From contig NC_134849.1 in NCBI RefSeq assembly GCF_965363235.1, positions 48,306,122 through 48,370,121 on the forward strand: DNA of 64,000 nucleotides, given 5' to 3'. Source of the DNA: Mytilus galloprovincialis. Its lineage: Eukaryota > Mollusca > Bivalvia > Mytilida > Mytilidae. Of the stretch, positions 34,971-50,000 are shown in pieces (position 1 is the first letter of the stretch; each line of letters begins with the position of its first letter). A program made the translations under genes and the position numbers. A model generated the notes under the pieces. The model saw nothing but the letters and a program-made list of their open reading frames with translations. It was not told the DNA's origin and did no database searches.

Positions 34971-37798
34971 AAATCAGTAGTTTTGTTAAATCTGGCAAAA
35001 ACCTTTGTTTTAGCCCATAGAGAGGGCTAGATCAGCAGTTAGTATAGAAAACAAGTTTGTATATGATATATTTCTAGTTAAGATTCATCTAAAGGCACTT
35101 ATCAATGACCTTTAGTCATTGCTACTGTATTTTGAACTCCAAATTTTGTTTTTATTTGTCTTCCTCATATTTAATATACAGTCACCACTAGTAATAGGTC
35201 ACATTTGACCTTTTTTTGATAAGGTAAGTTTTCTATGGTCTCAAGGGTGACCTTTATAAAGGTTTGACTGTAATTGTTTCTTGTTTGACATAATTACTTA
35301 TGTATGTATTTACATCCATATACTTATAAGTCTGGGCTTGTGAGAATAAATGTATTTATCAAAGTTGTACAAAAATTGAACATGTAAAAATGTTGTGTGT
35401 TTATAGTTGACTAGTGTTTGGTTAATTATAGTAAGGTCGCTTTGATTGGGATATTGAGTTCATGCACTAGTAAACTCATGTAGTTTAAAGTCATTCGAGC
35501 CATTGCTGTCAAAGCGTACAGTAGCATTTTGCCAAATAAATAATATCATTAATATATTATTTATTTTCAGATTTGTAGACCACTAGTATGGGAAAACCAG
35601 TACACGTATAAGCTGCTTAATAATACCTGTGTATTTATATGAACTTTACACAACATTATACTCATATTTATAATAAAATATGTGCTTGTCTCTGCAAGTG
35701 GCGTCTCCAATGTAAGAGTTTGTGGTTATTTGATAAATATTTTATGTTCGTTTGAGTTTACTAATTAGAATTTAAAAACTAATATTATCACAGACTATTT
35801 AATAATCAAATAAAAATATAATATGTGTTAAATATCTAAATATAAAATGTAACTCAAAACTCCAATCTTCTTCAAGAAAATCTAACTATTCATAATTCAT
35901 GTAATATTTCTGAACTAAAACTATCAACAATGTTAATATTCACAAAATAAATTAAATACTCATACAAATTGAACGGAATGTAACAGACATTTAAAATTGT
36001 ATCATTTAATTAACAATAAAAACATGCATAAAATATGTAAATAATTACAGCAATTAAAAGTGGACGGCATATTGAACAGAAAACAAGAGAGGTAACAGTA
36101 CATTTTTGTAATTCAGATAAAGCAATTGGCAGAATAAACTATTTTATCTAGCATATGTTACATACTTCATTTTATATGACAAATAGCTGTTGTGTTTTTT
36201 ACCAATAACAAACATTCAAATTGTTATTTGGATGGAGAGTTGTCTCATTGGCACTCACACCAAATCTTCCTATATCTATTGTAGTTAAATTTGTTTGATT
36301 TAAAAATTCTTATATATAAGAACTATGATATAGGTAAATCAGTGGATAATCTGGCTTTATTACTATTTTGTATATTTTTACTTTGATTTTCTATTTGTAA
36401 TAATTTTTCATATCATGCTACTCCTTGGAGATTAATAATAATTTTCAAAAACAAAGGGCCCACATGCTGTTATCAATGTCAACATCAATAACAGCATAAA
36501 CAAAATAGATTATCAATTGACTTCATAAGTCTGCTTGACTTGTGTCTTATCCGATTTGTACTTGATCAAATAAAATATGTTTAAACTAAAAATCTAAATA
36601 AGTAAAGTATTGAAAAATTGCAATGAGGGATCGATGTGAAATCCACTTGTGCTTTAATTTACAATGCACAACCTATGAAAGTACATCTTGTATGTATGAA
36701 GATGAAAATTATCCATTCAGATAGAAAACTAACTGTGTTTTTATAATTAAAAAAAAAAAATGAATTACTTTCTTGGTGTCAAAAGCTGCCTATACCTCGT
36801 TGCATTAATTAAAACAGAGTCACTTTGTCTAAACTCTTACATTTTCATTATATTAACCCACTAAAAAATTGTCCTATCACATATAATTTATTTTTGATTT
36901 TCCCCATATCTTTTTTTCTGGATTCCTTTTAAATACATGTACATTCTTGACTGAAGTAGCTATGACACATTCTCCATTTCCATTCTCAATTTTATATCAG
37001 TGAGTTTTAAAAAATTCACTCCTCACTCGTAAAAGCCATGGGGGGTATAGATTACTATCAAAGTTTAAAGTCTGAGATTCATGACCCCAAATAACCCCCT
37101 TCAGATCCATTTGGCTATAGGCCTGTATTCTGATAACAGAATTCAGTTTCATGGTCTGCAACCATTTTTTAGCAAAATCTTGAAGATTATCTCTGATATG
37201 TTTGTCACTTTACAGACAAACTAACTGATTAAAAAATAGCATAAAATTAAGAAAGATTAGATAAAATCAATAAAATTTTAATCAAGTTATCATAATTAGA
37301 ATTGTAATTGTTATAAGTCCTAAAATAGCATAGTAAATTATTTGATTTATTTCCCTTTAACCACAATTATAACTCTGTATGCAAAACTTATTAGATGTAA
37401 AAAAAATTATACACTTTCTTCTGCATCCAACAAGATGACAGTTATACACAACTTTTGGTGAATTCAGCAGCTAAAATATATCAATTAAGAGCAATTATGC
37501 TGTTATATGATATGTTTTTAATGTCTACCTTTTAACCCTTGAACATAAGAGGGTAACTTGTTTCGACCTCCATGACTTACAGCCTTTTTTTTTATTTCTA
37601 AAACTTGAAACTTTGTATGATTTCATCATATTTTACTAAAACTTATTTTGAAGGAAATCATACAAATGCTACAAACATACCAGATGACATTCAATTAACT
37701 TTAAAAGCACTATTCTACATAACATGTAGCAACTGAGTAACTTAAATAAATAAATATATATCAATATATAGTCATCATAATCATTCTTGTTGCATCCT
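34970..37798. other. Intergenic and 3' flank of the coiled-coil gene
   Basis: AT-rich. It includes a family E fragment (36220-36285) and a small hairpin (ATGCTGTTATC ... AATAACAGCAT near 36468-36499). No additional gene was seen. Confidence 0.5.
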
Positions 37799-38011
37799 TC
37801 AGTACTGCTGGATCCTGGTTGTAGAGGAACCAGTATGGGACATTGTATGTGACAATGACCTCATACTTTCTGCCAACTTTTCAAACTCTTCCCATTTCTG
37901 ACTTTGCATAGATGATTCCATCATACTCATTCTATCTGTATCCCGAAGCTTGCCTTCCATTGTCTGGTTCTGTGATCTTAACAACATTATCTCCTGCTCC
38001 TTTGACTCAAG
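37799..38011 (-). CDS. Coiled-coil gene exon 14, last exon with stop
   Basis: 213 bases. The acceptor is CATTTTTAG|CTT. It encodes LESKEQEIMLLRSQNQTMEG and on through KWEEFEKLAESM to a Ser/Thr-rich end, SSTTRIQQY, then TGA at 37801-37799. A minus-strand AATAAA at about 37590 could mark the 3' end. Confidence 0.87.
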   Translation of the reverse strand, partial: LESKEQEIMLLRSQNQTMEGKLRDTDRMSMMESSMQSQKWEEFEKLAESMRSLSHTMSHTGSSTTRIQQY

Positions 38012-41000
38012 CTAAAAATGAAGAAAAAATCAGATAGAGTCATGAAATTAAAATAAGTCTTAAAGGCTTCTTTGTCAGATAAATAAAAGATCTTGCATTC
38101 TTGTGTGGCCTTTATATACACTATTTACTCATATTTTTTTTTAACAATTCATGCATAGGCCCAACATAGCACTTATTGCAAATCAATGTACAATATAAGA
38201 AGACTTAGAATTACGGTGTTTTCCCTTGAAAATGAAGTAGAAGGCTCAGTTGAAATTATAGGCGGCTGTAACATGCATTCGGCAAAGCCGGATGCCCACC
38301 AAGCTGTAAGCTTGGTGCCTTACGGCAGGGGGTCTGGGGGCGGCTCAAGGCCCCAAGAAGCTCTGGCATAAATAGAGCAAAATCCTGCATTCTCGCAATC
38401 TCCTGGCACCTAATTTTATCTTTCAAATGACCATTCTTTATGTATGAAATTAAAGAAAGAAAAAAAATCTCAAAGAAATTTCATTTTTTTTATGTTATAG
38501 TTTTTTATTTTTATTACCTTATGCTTAAAATTCATTTACTGTTAAAGGAGTTTTATTTATATAATAATTCGGTTTGTTAGAAATCTTGATCGATTTAATT
38601 TGCATAACTACGTGCATTTGTAAACAAATGACCCCCTTTTCTCTCTAAAGACTGTTATGCATATTTAAATCATACAATTATTTCTCAAGCATTGACAGAA
38701 AATTGATATATCCTCTGATTTTCTCTTTTTTTTTGTAAACTGTTCAATAAGTGGGATACATAAATCATTTAGAAATGTTATTTATTTGAGGTCGAGTCGA
38801 CAATATTCTATTGTTTTTGACCTTGATTCTCTGAACACCACGTGGGTTTTGAAAAATGAACTTCAAAAAGGTACTGTTTTCCAGATTCTGAAAAATATGA
38901 TCTACTACACTTTCTTTAATTTGACTGATATTATACCATAACATAAGATTGTCATCCTATCTAATAGTGATTGTCTTCACGTTTTAAAAGCCAAAAAAAA
39001 GCCAACAAGTTAATGATCAACGGAACGTCTCTATTGTTATCGTTCAATGACCACCGGAACGTCTCTCTTGTTATCTTTGAAAAGAAACGATGCATTCTGA
39101 CTTTAAATAGACAACCAATCAGTGACCTGAATTCATATGAACTATATTTAGCCCAAGGTAAACACTGACTTTTCATCCTTGTTTATCGTGACCGCAACTT
39201 TGCAACAATACGTCTCTTGGCTGCCTGTAAACATTTGAAAAAGATATTTTTTTCTTTTTGAATTTATATTTTTGTCAGTGAAGTAGCTGGCACTTGAAGC
39301 CACCGTAAACGGCGGATTTCCGCCGACTACCGGCTTCAATGGAAAGCCCTGACTACTGAGAAAAAACTAGATCATCTGAACTTCTAAGAAATGTCTTGAT
39401 TACCTGGCTGTACTATAGAAACATTTATTTTTCCATAATGTTAAAAACTGAATCTTTGATTTTGAATAGCAAAACTAATATATGATTTGCAACTGATTAT
39501 TATCCTATTAAAAACTAAAGATCAGCTCAATATTAATTAAGTCCATAGGTTAAAAGTCAACTAGAAAAATATTTAACTTTAAATCTGTAGATACTTATAT
39601 TTCAATTTAGAACTGATAAAATGGTCGCAGCTGGTCTTCTACCATCTAAAGATATAAATCTGAGTTCTTATAATATATAATATATGCTGTCTATGGATTG
39701 TATTCTGTAATTAGAGGTAAGACAAAAACACCACCTCCTCTATCAAACTAACCTTTCTTTGTATTTCTGAGACGTGATCCACCAGAAGCAGTTTATCTTT
39801 GCGTAGTTGTTCACATTCTCTTTCTACTGCATGCTGAAAACTTTCCAACTCTGAAACTCTACTCTTTACCGTCTTTAGTTGTAGTTCTGTCGTGGTAGTG
39901 CTAGATTCTGTCTTTGTTAACTGAAATTAAAGAAATTTTTCCTCATATGTTTTTACACCATGTTTTATAATTCATATCCTGTCAAAGATTTAAAAAAAAA
40001 ATATAAATAGTTATTTATACAGCATGTTGTTCATTGTATGTAGTGATTATTAATTTTGTAATCAATGCGGATAATTAAATTTTGGATGTAATGTAATGTT
40101 TTTTCTGATTGGTTGACAGTGTTTTGTCTATCAGCTATAGACATAATTCTGTCATGTGACTGTGAATGTTTTTTTACGATTTACTCCAGCATAAAAGGGA
40201 ATTTAGAATTAAATTATAAAGAATGACTGTAATATTTTTCTGTCTATTTGAAATAACATCAAAAATGTGGTGCACACTTTAAAATAACAGGCAACACAGG
40301 TTATTAAGTGTGCTCCTCATTTTTGATGTTATTTCTTCATATCTTACAGTCAAATGTACATAATAGAAGATTCACACTCAATATCTTTCATAGTTAACAT
40401 CAAATGAAAATGTTCACAAATGGTCAGATAATCTAAAACAGGTTATCTTTTTTGTTCAGATGTCTGCAGCAAGAGTGAGTACTTATAATTTTCTATAGTT
40501 AATATTTTACTGCACAATCCATACCGGTATTTTATATTTGATAAAAATTTCCTATTTTTCTTAAAGTTCTACATTTTAATGTTTAATCAGATAAAAGTTT
40601 GAGAACATCAATCATCTGATTTTTTTATTTATCAAAAGATGACAATCATATTGACTTACATTTTCTAAATAATGTCTTGATTTCTCTTGTTCTTTTCTAA
40701 GTTGTTCTTGAAGATGACTTATTTCAAACTTGGCATCTTTTTCCCTGTCTCTTAATTGTATTAATTCACTGTGACTCTGAGTGTGTCTTGACTCGGTAGT
40801 TTGCCTAGCACCACGTTCCTGATATAATAAAGGTATCAACATATTATTTCTTTTAATCATGAAGTATAACAAATTAGGTAAATCAAGAGTGCACAAGCTG
40901 AATTATCTCGCCTGCTTTAATGACCATTGATTGTATGTTGAAAGTCTTAAATATAAAGGTTTTATTAACTCACATAAAGATAGCATTTACGTGTATATAG

Positions 41001-44000
41001 ATCCATGACAATGACTAAATGTCAGGTAAATACTAAAAGACCGATTTTTACACCTTACAATTATTTCATACACCAAATAAAGTTTACCTATTGCTTAAAT
41101 AGACTTAAACACAAAAACTAAACATCGACCAATATTAACCGTGAAAATGAAGTCAACGTCTGAGATAATACCTGTACACCAACAAATCATTTCATTGGCC
41201 TATTGCTTATAGTGCTTAAAACAGTCCCAAACACACACAAAAAACATCAACTTAACATTGACCAATGAACAATGAAAATGGGGAAAAGGACAGTTGAAAC
41301 CTGTCAGACTGACATAAACCCCTTACAATCATTCCATACACCACATTCAGTTGTCCTGCTGATTATAGTATCTGGGATATGGACGTAATCATGTAACTTT
41401 AACCTTGATCACGGATCCATAAAATGAGGTCAGGAGACAGTCTGATTAAAACCAGCCTCACTATCTACAAACACAAGTGGATATTGAGGGCTGGTTTTAA
41501 TCAGACTGGCCAGGAGGTGAACCCTGTCAGAAAAACATGTAAGCCCAGCAAGGAACCCATGTACCATTTAGTGTTATCGCACCGCGGGTAAAATATCACA
41601 TTGTGATTGGTTTAACGCCGTCACCTCAGAAAAATGCTCGAGCCACTTAACTTTCATAGCTCAAAATTAACGTTTTTACACAATATTTGAATAAAGTAGT
41701 TCAAGATTATTCGCTTCTCAAAGTGTAAGACGCAATAAAAATCGTATGCTTGCACTATCCTACCGAAATACGGATTTAATTAAGTCCTGAACATTTCGAC
41801 ATTTCTTCGTATATTTTGATCAAAACCGGTTTTGCCCAAATCACAAGTACGTGTTAAGATCCAACTAAATACCTATTTCCCAATATGGTCAGGTAAAGTT
41901 GCTACATATACAAAGAAAGAAACATATTTAAGATGGAAAAATTTCTGGGATTGATATTGCCTAAATATTCAATATTGTGTTGATGAAAAAACGCAATACA
42001 TTAAGGAGCTTGGTGGTGAAAAACCCAATTTGATATTAATTTGAGGGGTGAATTGGAATTGATAATGCAATTAAAAAACTTTATCACGCAATTACAAAAG
42101 AAAATGGTGGGTAAAAACCCCAATTTGTGAATTTTTATCTGGAGGGCTCTGTTAGATTCAATACAGAAAAATAAACAAATATCTGGAATTTTGCTTTTCT
42201 GAAGAAAACATTTTTTGTCCATAAATGAATCATTCGTATAGCTGCTTGGTATTCAAATCGACTTATACCAGAGGTATTAAAATTTGGATAGGAAAAACCT
42301 CAAGTTTAAAGAGAAATAAACTAAGCATGGATGATGATTGCAAATTAAGTGTCTAAAACAAATAGTAATAATTTAGGACAACAGTAAAGCAGCAAAAAGA
42401 AAGAAAAGTGATGGAATTGTCAAACAACAAACTTTCTCCTCTTAATTCTCTATAATCATTAAAGTGTTGATTAACACAATACCCTTTCTCCTCTTAATTC
42501 TCTATAATCATTAAAGTGTTGATTAACACAATAACCTTTCTCCTATTAATTCTCTATAATCATTAAAGTGTTGATTAACACAATACCCTTTCTCCTCTTA
42601 ATTCTCTATAATCATTAAAGTGTTAACACAATACCCTTTCTCCTCTTAATTCTCTATAATCATTAAAGTGTTGATTAACACAATACCCTTTCTCCTCTTA
42701 ATTCTCTATAATCATTAAAGTGTTGATTAACACAATACCCTTTCTCCTCTTAATTCTCTATAATCATTAAAGTGTTGATTAACACAATACCCTTTCTCCT
42801 CTTAATTCTCTATAATCATTAAAGTGTTGATTAACACAATACCCTTTCTCCTCTTAATTCTCTATAATCATTAAAGTGTTAATTAACACAATACCCTTTC
42901 AACTTCTTTTTGTAGATCCCCAAGCTGTTGAGTAAGTAAAGCATTTTCTCTGACAAGATTGGCATTATCATCAGTCAACTTGGACTTCATGTATCTATCA
43001 TGTTCTGCTGTCATTTCTGTTTCCTTCAAGTTCTGTCTCAACAGACGAATCTCATCCTGATAAAAAGAGCACTGAATATTATATAATGCCTGAACAAATC
43101 CATATCCTAAAATCTTATCGTTTACTTAGCTTGAGTTTCATTTCACAACCAATCAAGTTCAATTACTTTTACAACATACATTCTTGATAGCTGAGAACAA
43201 AACTTAGATTAACCCTAAGGCCAGTCAAAAAAAGATGCACCTATAAAAATAATTAAATGGTTGAGGCTTTTAGTATCTATAAATTGTCTTCAGTAGCACA
43301 CATGGGTACATACGCTTACATACAAGCAGATGTGGGAGGAACTTCCAGCGTCTTTCTAGGGAACAGCTAGGAGATATTACTACTAAAATGATTTTCAAAC
43401 AAGAATGTGTCCATAGTACACGGATGCCCCACTCGCACTATCATTTTCTATGTTCAGTGGACCGTGAAATTGGGTAAAAACTTTAATTTGGAATAAAAAT
43501 TAGAAATATCATATCATAGGGAACATGTGTACTAAGTTTCAAGTTGATGTAACTTTAACTTCATCAAAAACTACCTTGACCAAAAACTTTAACCTGAATT
43601 TCGCACTATCATTTTCTATGTTCAGTGGACCATGAAATTGGGGTCAAAACTATAATTTGGCATTAAAATTAGAAAGATCAAATCATGGGGAACATGTGTA
43701 CTAAGTTTGAAGTTGATTGGACTTCAACTTCATCAAAAACTACCTGGACCAAAAACTTTAACCTGAAGCGAACGAACGCACAGACGGACGAACGAACGGA
43801 CGTACAGACCAGAAAACATAATGCCCCTCTACTATCGTAGGTGGGACATAAAAATCTAGAACTGAGAACAATCAAAAGAAGCATTTGTGATGACTAACAT
43901 CAACAAAAGGGCTGTTAAAATTAAAATCAGCTATGATTGATTAATTGTTGCTCTCAGACTTAACATGCAGGGTAAATTGACTATGAATAAGATACATAAT

Positions 44001-47000
44001 TTCCATGCTATAATCTCTTGTATTATGCAAGGCTAAAATAATAAGGGTTTTATCAAAGGTTTGAAAATTGTTACATGCAATATGCACTTATAAAGAGCAG
44101 TCAGAGAATGAAAACTATTATTAAAAAATATTTAATCAATAAAAAGATAAGGTAGGATTGCCAATGCGACCAACTATTCTCAAGTGACCAGGATGTAAAC
44201 AACTATAGCCCACCGTATGGATTTTGCCATTGAGCAAAACCCATATCGTAAAATAAGCAATAAATGGTCTCAGTATTATAAAATAGGAATCAATTCAAGA
44301 GTATACCAACAGCAAACTGCTAAATTCAAAAGCCGTGTCTGTAAAATCATAAACAAGCATTTTTCATCATAATTGCAATAACATATTTTTTTTTAATTCC
44401 TATTACAATAATTATATGTCAAAGCTCTAACTAAGATGTAGCATCTAAAATTATGAGCTAAAGTAATTAAAAAAACTAAATTTCTTTAATTTACTTAGTG
44501 TGTGAGTAGGTGTGAAAGAAGTGTATCACATCAATTGTAATAGAAAAATTCCCTTTATCATTTATGCAGTGCTTCAATCAAAAATTTGGTTTTGTAAAAT
44601 GAGAAAAATAAAATGTTAGTTCACACATCACGGCATACACACACTGGGCAAATAATAAACTGTACCTCATTTGATGACATGACCTGTATGAAATGAATCA
44701 AAGTTAGTGAAATCAATCACCTAATATAGTCAATTGTTTTTAGTTTTTTTAAATCTTGAAGATTTATCTCCCCTTCAACACTGAAAAATTTGCAACAAAT
44801 TTTCGTTTAACTTATAAAATCTTTGGGTTTGAAATCAACCAGCATCAATAACCTTCTACTCAGTTTATGAAAAACAATCAATCTAAAATTAATTAAATGT
44901 CCAACATTTGATAATTATTCATGTAATAATTAAAATCAATTTTGAAGTTCTATTCTTTCATAGTTCTAAGTTTGTTTAAATTATTTGCCCCAAATCAATA
45001 AATAAAAAAAAATCATTAATTAAACCTGTGTGCAATTAATAGAATGATATTTAACTTATAAAATTTCTAAAGTTACCATTTTACTTCTTTTTTTTAATGG
45101 AATTCCTGTTTATAGAAATTTCTTATTCAACAACTATCATTTTTCTTAATAGCTTCTGAAACAGTCAAATAATAATTGTCTACTTGAAAAAAGTTTGTAA
45201 GTGTCATGCTACTTTTGCTGTTAATTGCAGGCTCAACAAAAATGAGGAAAACAAATAATAAAAAAAGTTCCTCTTGATACCATCTTTTTGATTGTAGGAA
45301 GATTCTGTCAAAGTTTGGTAAAAATCAAGGATAGTTTATGCAGCTCATAAATGTTTTTAAAAACTTTAACTGCAGACTATGTAAAATTAACCATTGCTAA
45401 CTGGAAGAAAACTAAGTCCATTTATAAGTAAAATACAGAAAAACAGGTAAAAAATTTTAACAAAATTTTCTTCTAGAGTAGATACTAGCTTTTGATCATT
45501 AACAAGCATCTGTCCAAGTTTGGTACAAATCCACGATAGTTTAAGAAAGTTATTGAAATTTTAAAACTTAAACCACAGAGTGAATGTTAATTTCTTGGCA
45601 GAAAAACATTTATAAGTAAAATGAGTTTTTTTTTTACAAAATTTACTTTTGGATACTATCTTATGATTATAAACAAGCTTCTGTCAAAGTTTGGTACAAA
45701 TCCAGGATAGTTTAAGTCATTATTAAAATTTTAAAAACTTTAACCAAATCTAGAGTGAATGTTAATTTCCTGGCAGAAACTTTTAAAGTCCATTTAAGAG
45801 TAAAATACGGAAAACAGGAGGTTTTTTTTTACAAAATTTACTTCTGGATACTATGGATAGTTTAAGAAAGTTATTAAAATTTCAAAAACTTTATCCACAG
45901 AGTGAATATTTGTGGACGCCACCAATGACAATAACGCAATGAAGGATCGCTATTTCTCGTTTTTTCAACAAAAATAAAAGGCTCGACAAAAAACATGTTC
46001 ATTAAATGAGTAGCCTCCTGATTTAGAAGCTTTAATTATATAACACTATGTAATAGATTGTCGAAGAACTGCGTTTCTTATTATTACCTTTAAGTCATTA
46101 GCAACTTTGTCTTGTATTTGTAAAGTATTATTGTAGTATTTATCTTCCAACTCCCTCAGCTGTGTCTGAACACTCAATAACTCGCTCCTCTTCTCATCTA
46201 AAGTAATCTGGGTCAAATTATGTTGTTCACCTCTTTGTTCCAGCTAAAACAGAAGAAAGAGTAATTTCAATCAATGAAGTAGTTCTTAACAAGAGGCTGT
46301 CACAACGAAATAAAAATTTCAAAAGCTTTGGTTGAATGGTGCATGAGAAAATGCACGGACACGACTGGAAACACCATTTTTCAATCTTTCAAGAACCATA
46401 ACTCCTGAACAGTATAAGTAAAAATCGTCATTATTGAACTTGACCTCCATTTTGTCATCAGTAACAACATATTAAAATTTGGGAAGCTTTGGTAGAACAG
46501 TTCATGCGTAAATGCATGGACACGACTGGAAAAACCATTTTTCAATCTTTCAAGAACCATAACTCCTGAACTGCGCCATTATTGAACTTGACCTTCATTT
46601 AGTTGTCAGTAACAACATATTAAAATTTTAAAAGCTTTGGTTGAACGGTTCATGAGTTAATGCACGGACAACATTTGATTGCCGCCCGCCCGCCCGCCGT
46701 ACATCCCCAAATCAATAACCGACATTTTTGTCACAAAAATCCGGTTAAAAACTATAATATGAAATAAAACAGTTGTTTGATGTCAATTAGACAGCAACCT
46801 GACAACATAAATAACCAAAAGACATCAAGAGGGCAACTACATAGAGTAGTAGTAACAACAGTTTATGTCTATATAGTATATAGCAAGCTCTCAATAAGTC
46901 TATAAACAGAAATAATTCTTTTGATCTCCATCTATGAAGATTACAAAAAAAAACCAGACTGTTTAATAACCCAAATCTTTACAAGTAGTCAATTTACAGA

Positions 47001-50000
47001 AGCTATATTGAGAAATATAAATGTACTGAATGTAATACATTTTTACAGAAGCTATTAAAAGAAATCATATTTGTTTGCCATGAAATGAAAAGGACAACTA
47101 TCAAATATGCACAGTAAATGTCTCCCAAATAAAACTACTAACCAGGACCATAGGGAAATAAATATTGTTCAATTTTGAAGTATAAATGTGGCAATTGTTT
47201 TTTCTCTTCTGAAATATTTCACTTTGGGTTTTACTCATTATTCAAAGCCATACTGTGACATGTAATTGTTCATTGTTAACATCTTTGACCATAATAAATA
47301 AATGTCTCATTGTCAAATTGACAATCAATGAACTTTATTTTGAAATTGGATTATTTGTATGTATATAATCATAACAGATTATGAACTTATTTCCTCAGTA
47401 TGTCATATATATAAAGTAAATCAATGATTGCACATACTTTCATTTGTTTTGCAAAAAATCTAATTTCTAGTTTGAAATAATTGTATTGGCATAATATAAA
47501 AAGATATTGTAAAATAAATAAATCTACTATTGAACATATAAAAATTCTATTATTCATGCATAAAAAATAATAGATAAGTTAATATATAGGCATGTTTACA
47601 TGTATTGCTATCAAATAAATCACAAAATATGTTTTGACTTAACCCAATCTGTTAGATGACCTGAAACAAAAACAATTCTGCTTACTGGAGATTAAAAGCC
47701 CTTACTGTGTACTTGTGACCAAATTACTTTTTTTATCCAAAAGCTACCCTATATCTTTTTTCGCTTATTCTTATTTGCTGACCCATAAAAATGAGGTCAA
47801 GGACAATGGACATATGACAGATAGAATCTTTGTAACATAAGGTATCTGTATTGTTAAAAAATATAAAGCATCTATATAGCTAGATCTTCTACTGTCTGAA
47901 TAAGGGTTACACAAGGGTGCTAATTTTCCATAAACCCACCTTTTTATACGCCCGTGAAAATGTTGATGGGACGTATTATGGTATACAAATGTCCGGCCGT
48001 CTGTCTGTCCGGCGTAAACATGTTGCACCGTAACTTGAGAACGACTTATCCAAATTTCATGAAACTTAATATGATTGTTTTTTATGATGGTCAAATGATC
48101 TGTCTACTTTTTGGTGAAAATAAGAATAAAACTTTTTGAGTTACGGCACTTTGTAAGGGGTCTGGTTTTTTTCACATGTCGCACCGTATCTCAGAAAAGA
48201 TTTTTGATTATTGCTTAAAACTTTACACACTTCTTAGTTATATTAATCTTAAGATCTGTATACTTTTTGGTGATGATTCAAAATTTTATTTTTGAGTTAT
48301 TGAGTATTTTGTAAAAAAGGGGGAGTTTTTTTTTACATGTCGCGCCATATCTCAAAAAACGATTTATGTTTATTGCTTAAAACTTTACACGCTTCTTTGT
48401 TACATTAATCTAAAGATTTGTATACTTTTTGGTGAAGATTCAAAATTTTATTTTTGAGTTATTGAGTATTTTGTAAAAAAAGGGGGAGTTTTTTTTTTAC
48501 ATGTTGCGCCATATCTCAATAAACAGCTGCGCCATGAGCGCATGATACGCCGACGTCTTGTGTGGAAGTTTTATGCAATAATCATAAATAGTTTCTGAGA
48601 AAGTTTTAAGCAATACTATTGATTCATTATTATTCTTTTGATACCAATTTTCGTGGCTTTCGTGGTTACAGGTGAACCACGAATTAAATGTTCAACGAAT
48701 AACAAATTTTCTATAGGCTTATATGCAGAATTTTTAATTTGGCATTAAAATGAGAAAGATCATATCATGGGGAACATGTGTACTAAGTCTAAACTTAATT
48801 GGACTTCAACTTCATCAAAAACTACCTTGACCAAAAACTTTAACCTGAAGTGGGACAAACAGACGAACAAACGGCAATCGGACGTCCAGAAAACATAATG
48901 CCCCTCTACTATCGTAGGTGGGGCATAAAAACTTGTCATCCTCTCATCAGAAATGCTCCAGGAAAGAACAATTATACCATTATATCCCCATGCATGATTT
49001 GACACTAGGAGAAACACATAGTAAATAATCTGATTACTGTAAATTAATTGCATAAATAATTCCCCATGCTATTGACTAGTACATTATCTATATCTCCTGT
49101 CGTGCATCATGCTGCTGTACTCACAGAAGGTCCCTCAGTCATTTCCCTATCAGTACAAACTTCCTCTTTAGGAGGAGGTAAATCAAATCTTGTAACTTTC
49201 CTCATCGATGAAAAATCATATTCATTAACACCACTATCAGATGACAACTTATAATTTCTAATATGCTTGTCAGAATATTCTTCATACTTCTCAGAATTAC
49301 TCTCCAAGACTTCATAACATTTATCATTTCTAGGGAGGGGCTCGTCATACTTTCTGAAACTTCCGTCAGACAAAATACTCCTTATAGGCGATAGATCATA
49401 CTTTCTGACTTTACTGTCAGATAAGACATCACATCTTGAAGTATCTCTACCCCTCTCAGAAAGATCTTTTAAGATTTGATGTATCTACAGAACATAACAA
49501 CAACTATGATGAAATCCAATACACAATCCAGCAACAATACAAAATTCTCAAAGCAACCTGAACATATGCTCACATTATAACTTCTAAACAAGAATGTGTC
49601 CACAGTACACGGATGCCCCACTCACACTATCATTTTCTATGTTTAAAGGACTGTGAAATTGGAATAAATTCTCTAATTTGGCATTAAAATTAGAATGATC
49701 TTATCAAAGGGAACATGTATACTAAGTTTCAAGTTGATTGGACTTCTACTTTATCAAAAACTACCTTGACCAAAAACTTTAACCTGAAATTTGCACTATC
49801 ATTTTCTATGTTCAGTGAACCGTAAAATTGGGGTCAAAACTCTAATTTGGCATTTAAATTAGAAAGATCATATCATAGGGCACATGTATACTAAGTTTCA
49901 AGTTGATTGGACTTCAACTTCATCAAAAACTACCTTGACCAAAAACTTTAACCTGAAATTTGCACTATCATTTTCTATGTTCAGTGAACCGTAAAATTGG

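Noticed and set aside
47771-48139. Overlapping frames of 107 (minus) and 61 (plus) codons
   Set aside because: They lie in repeat family H, have no domain features and mirror each other on opposite strands.
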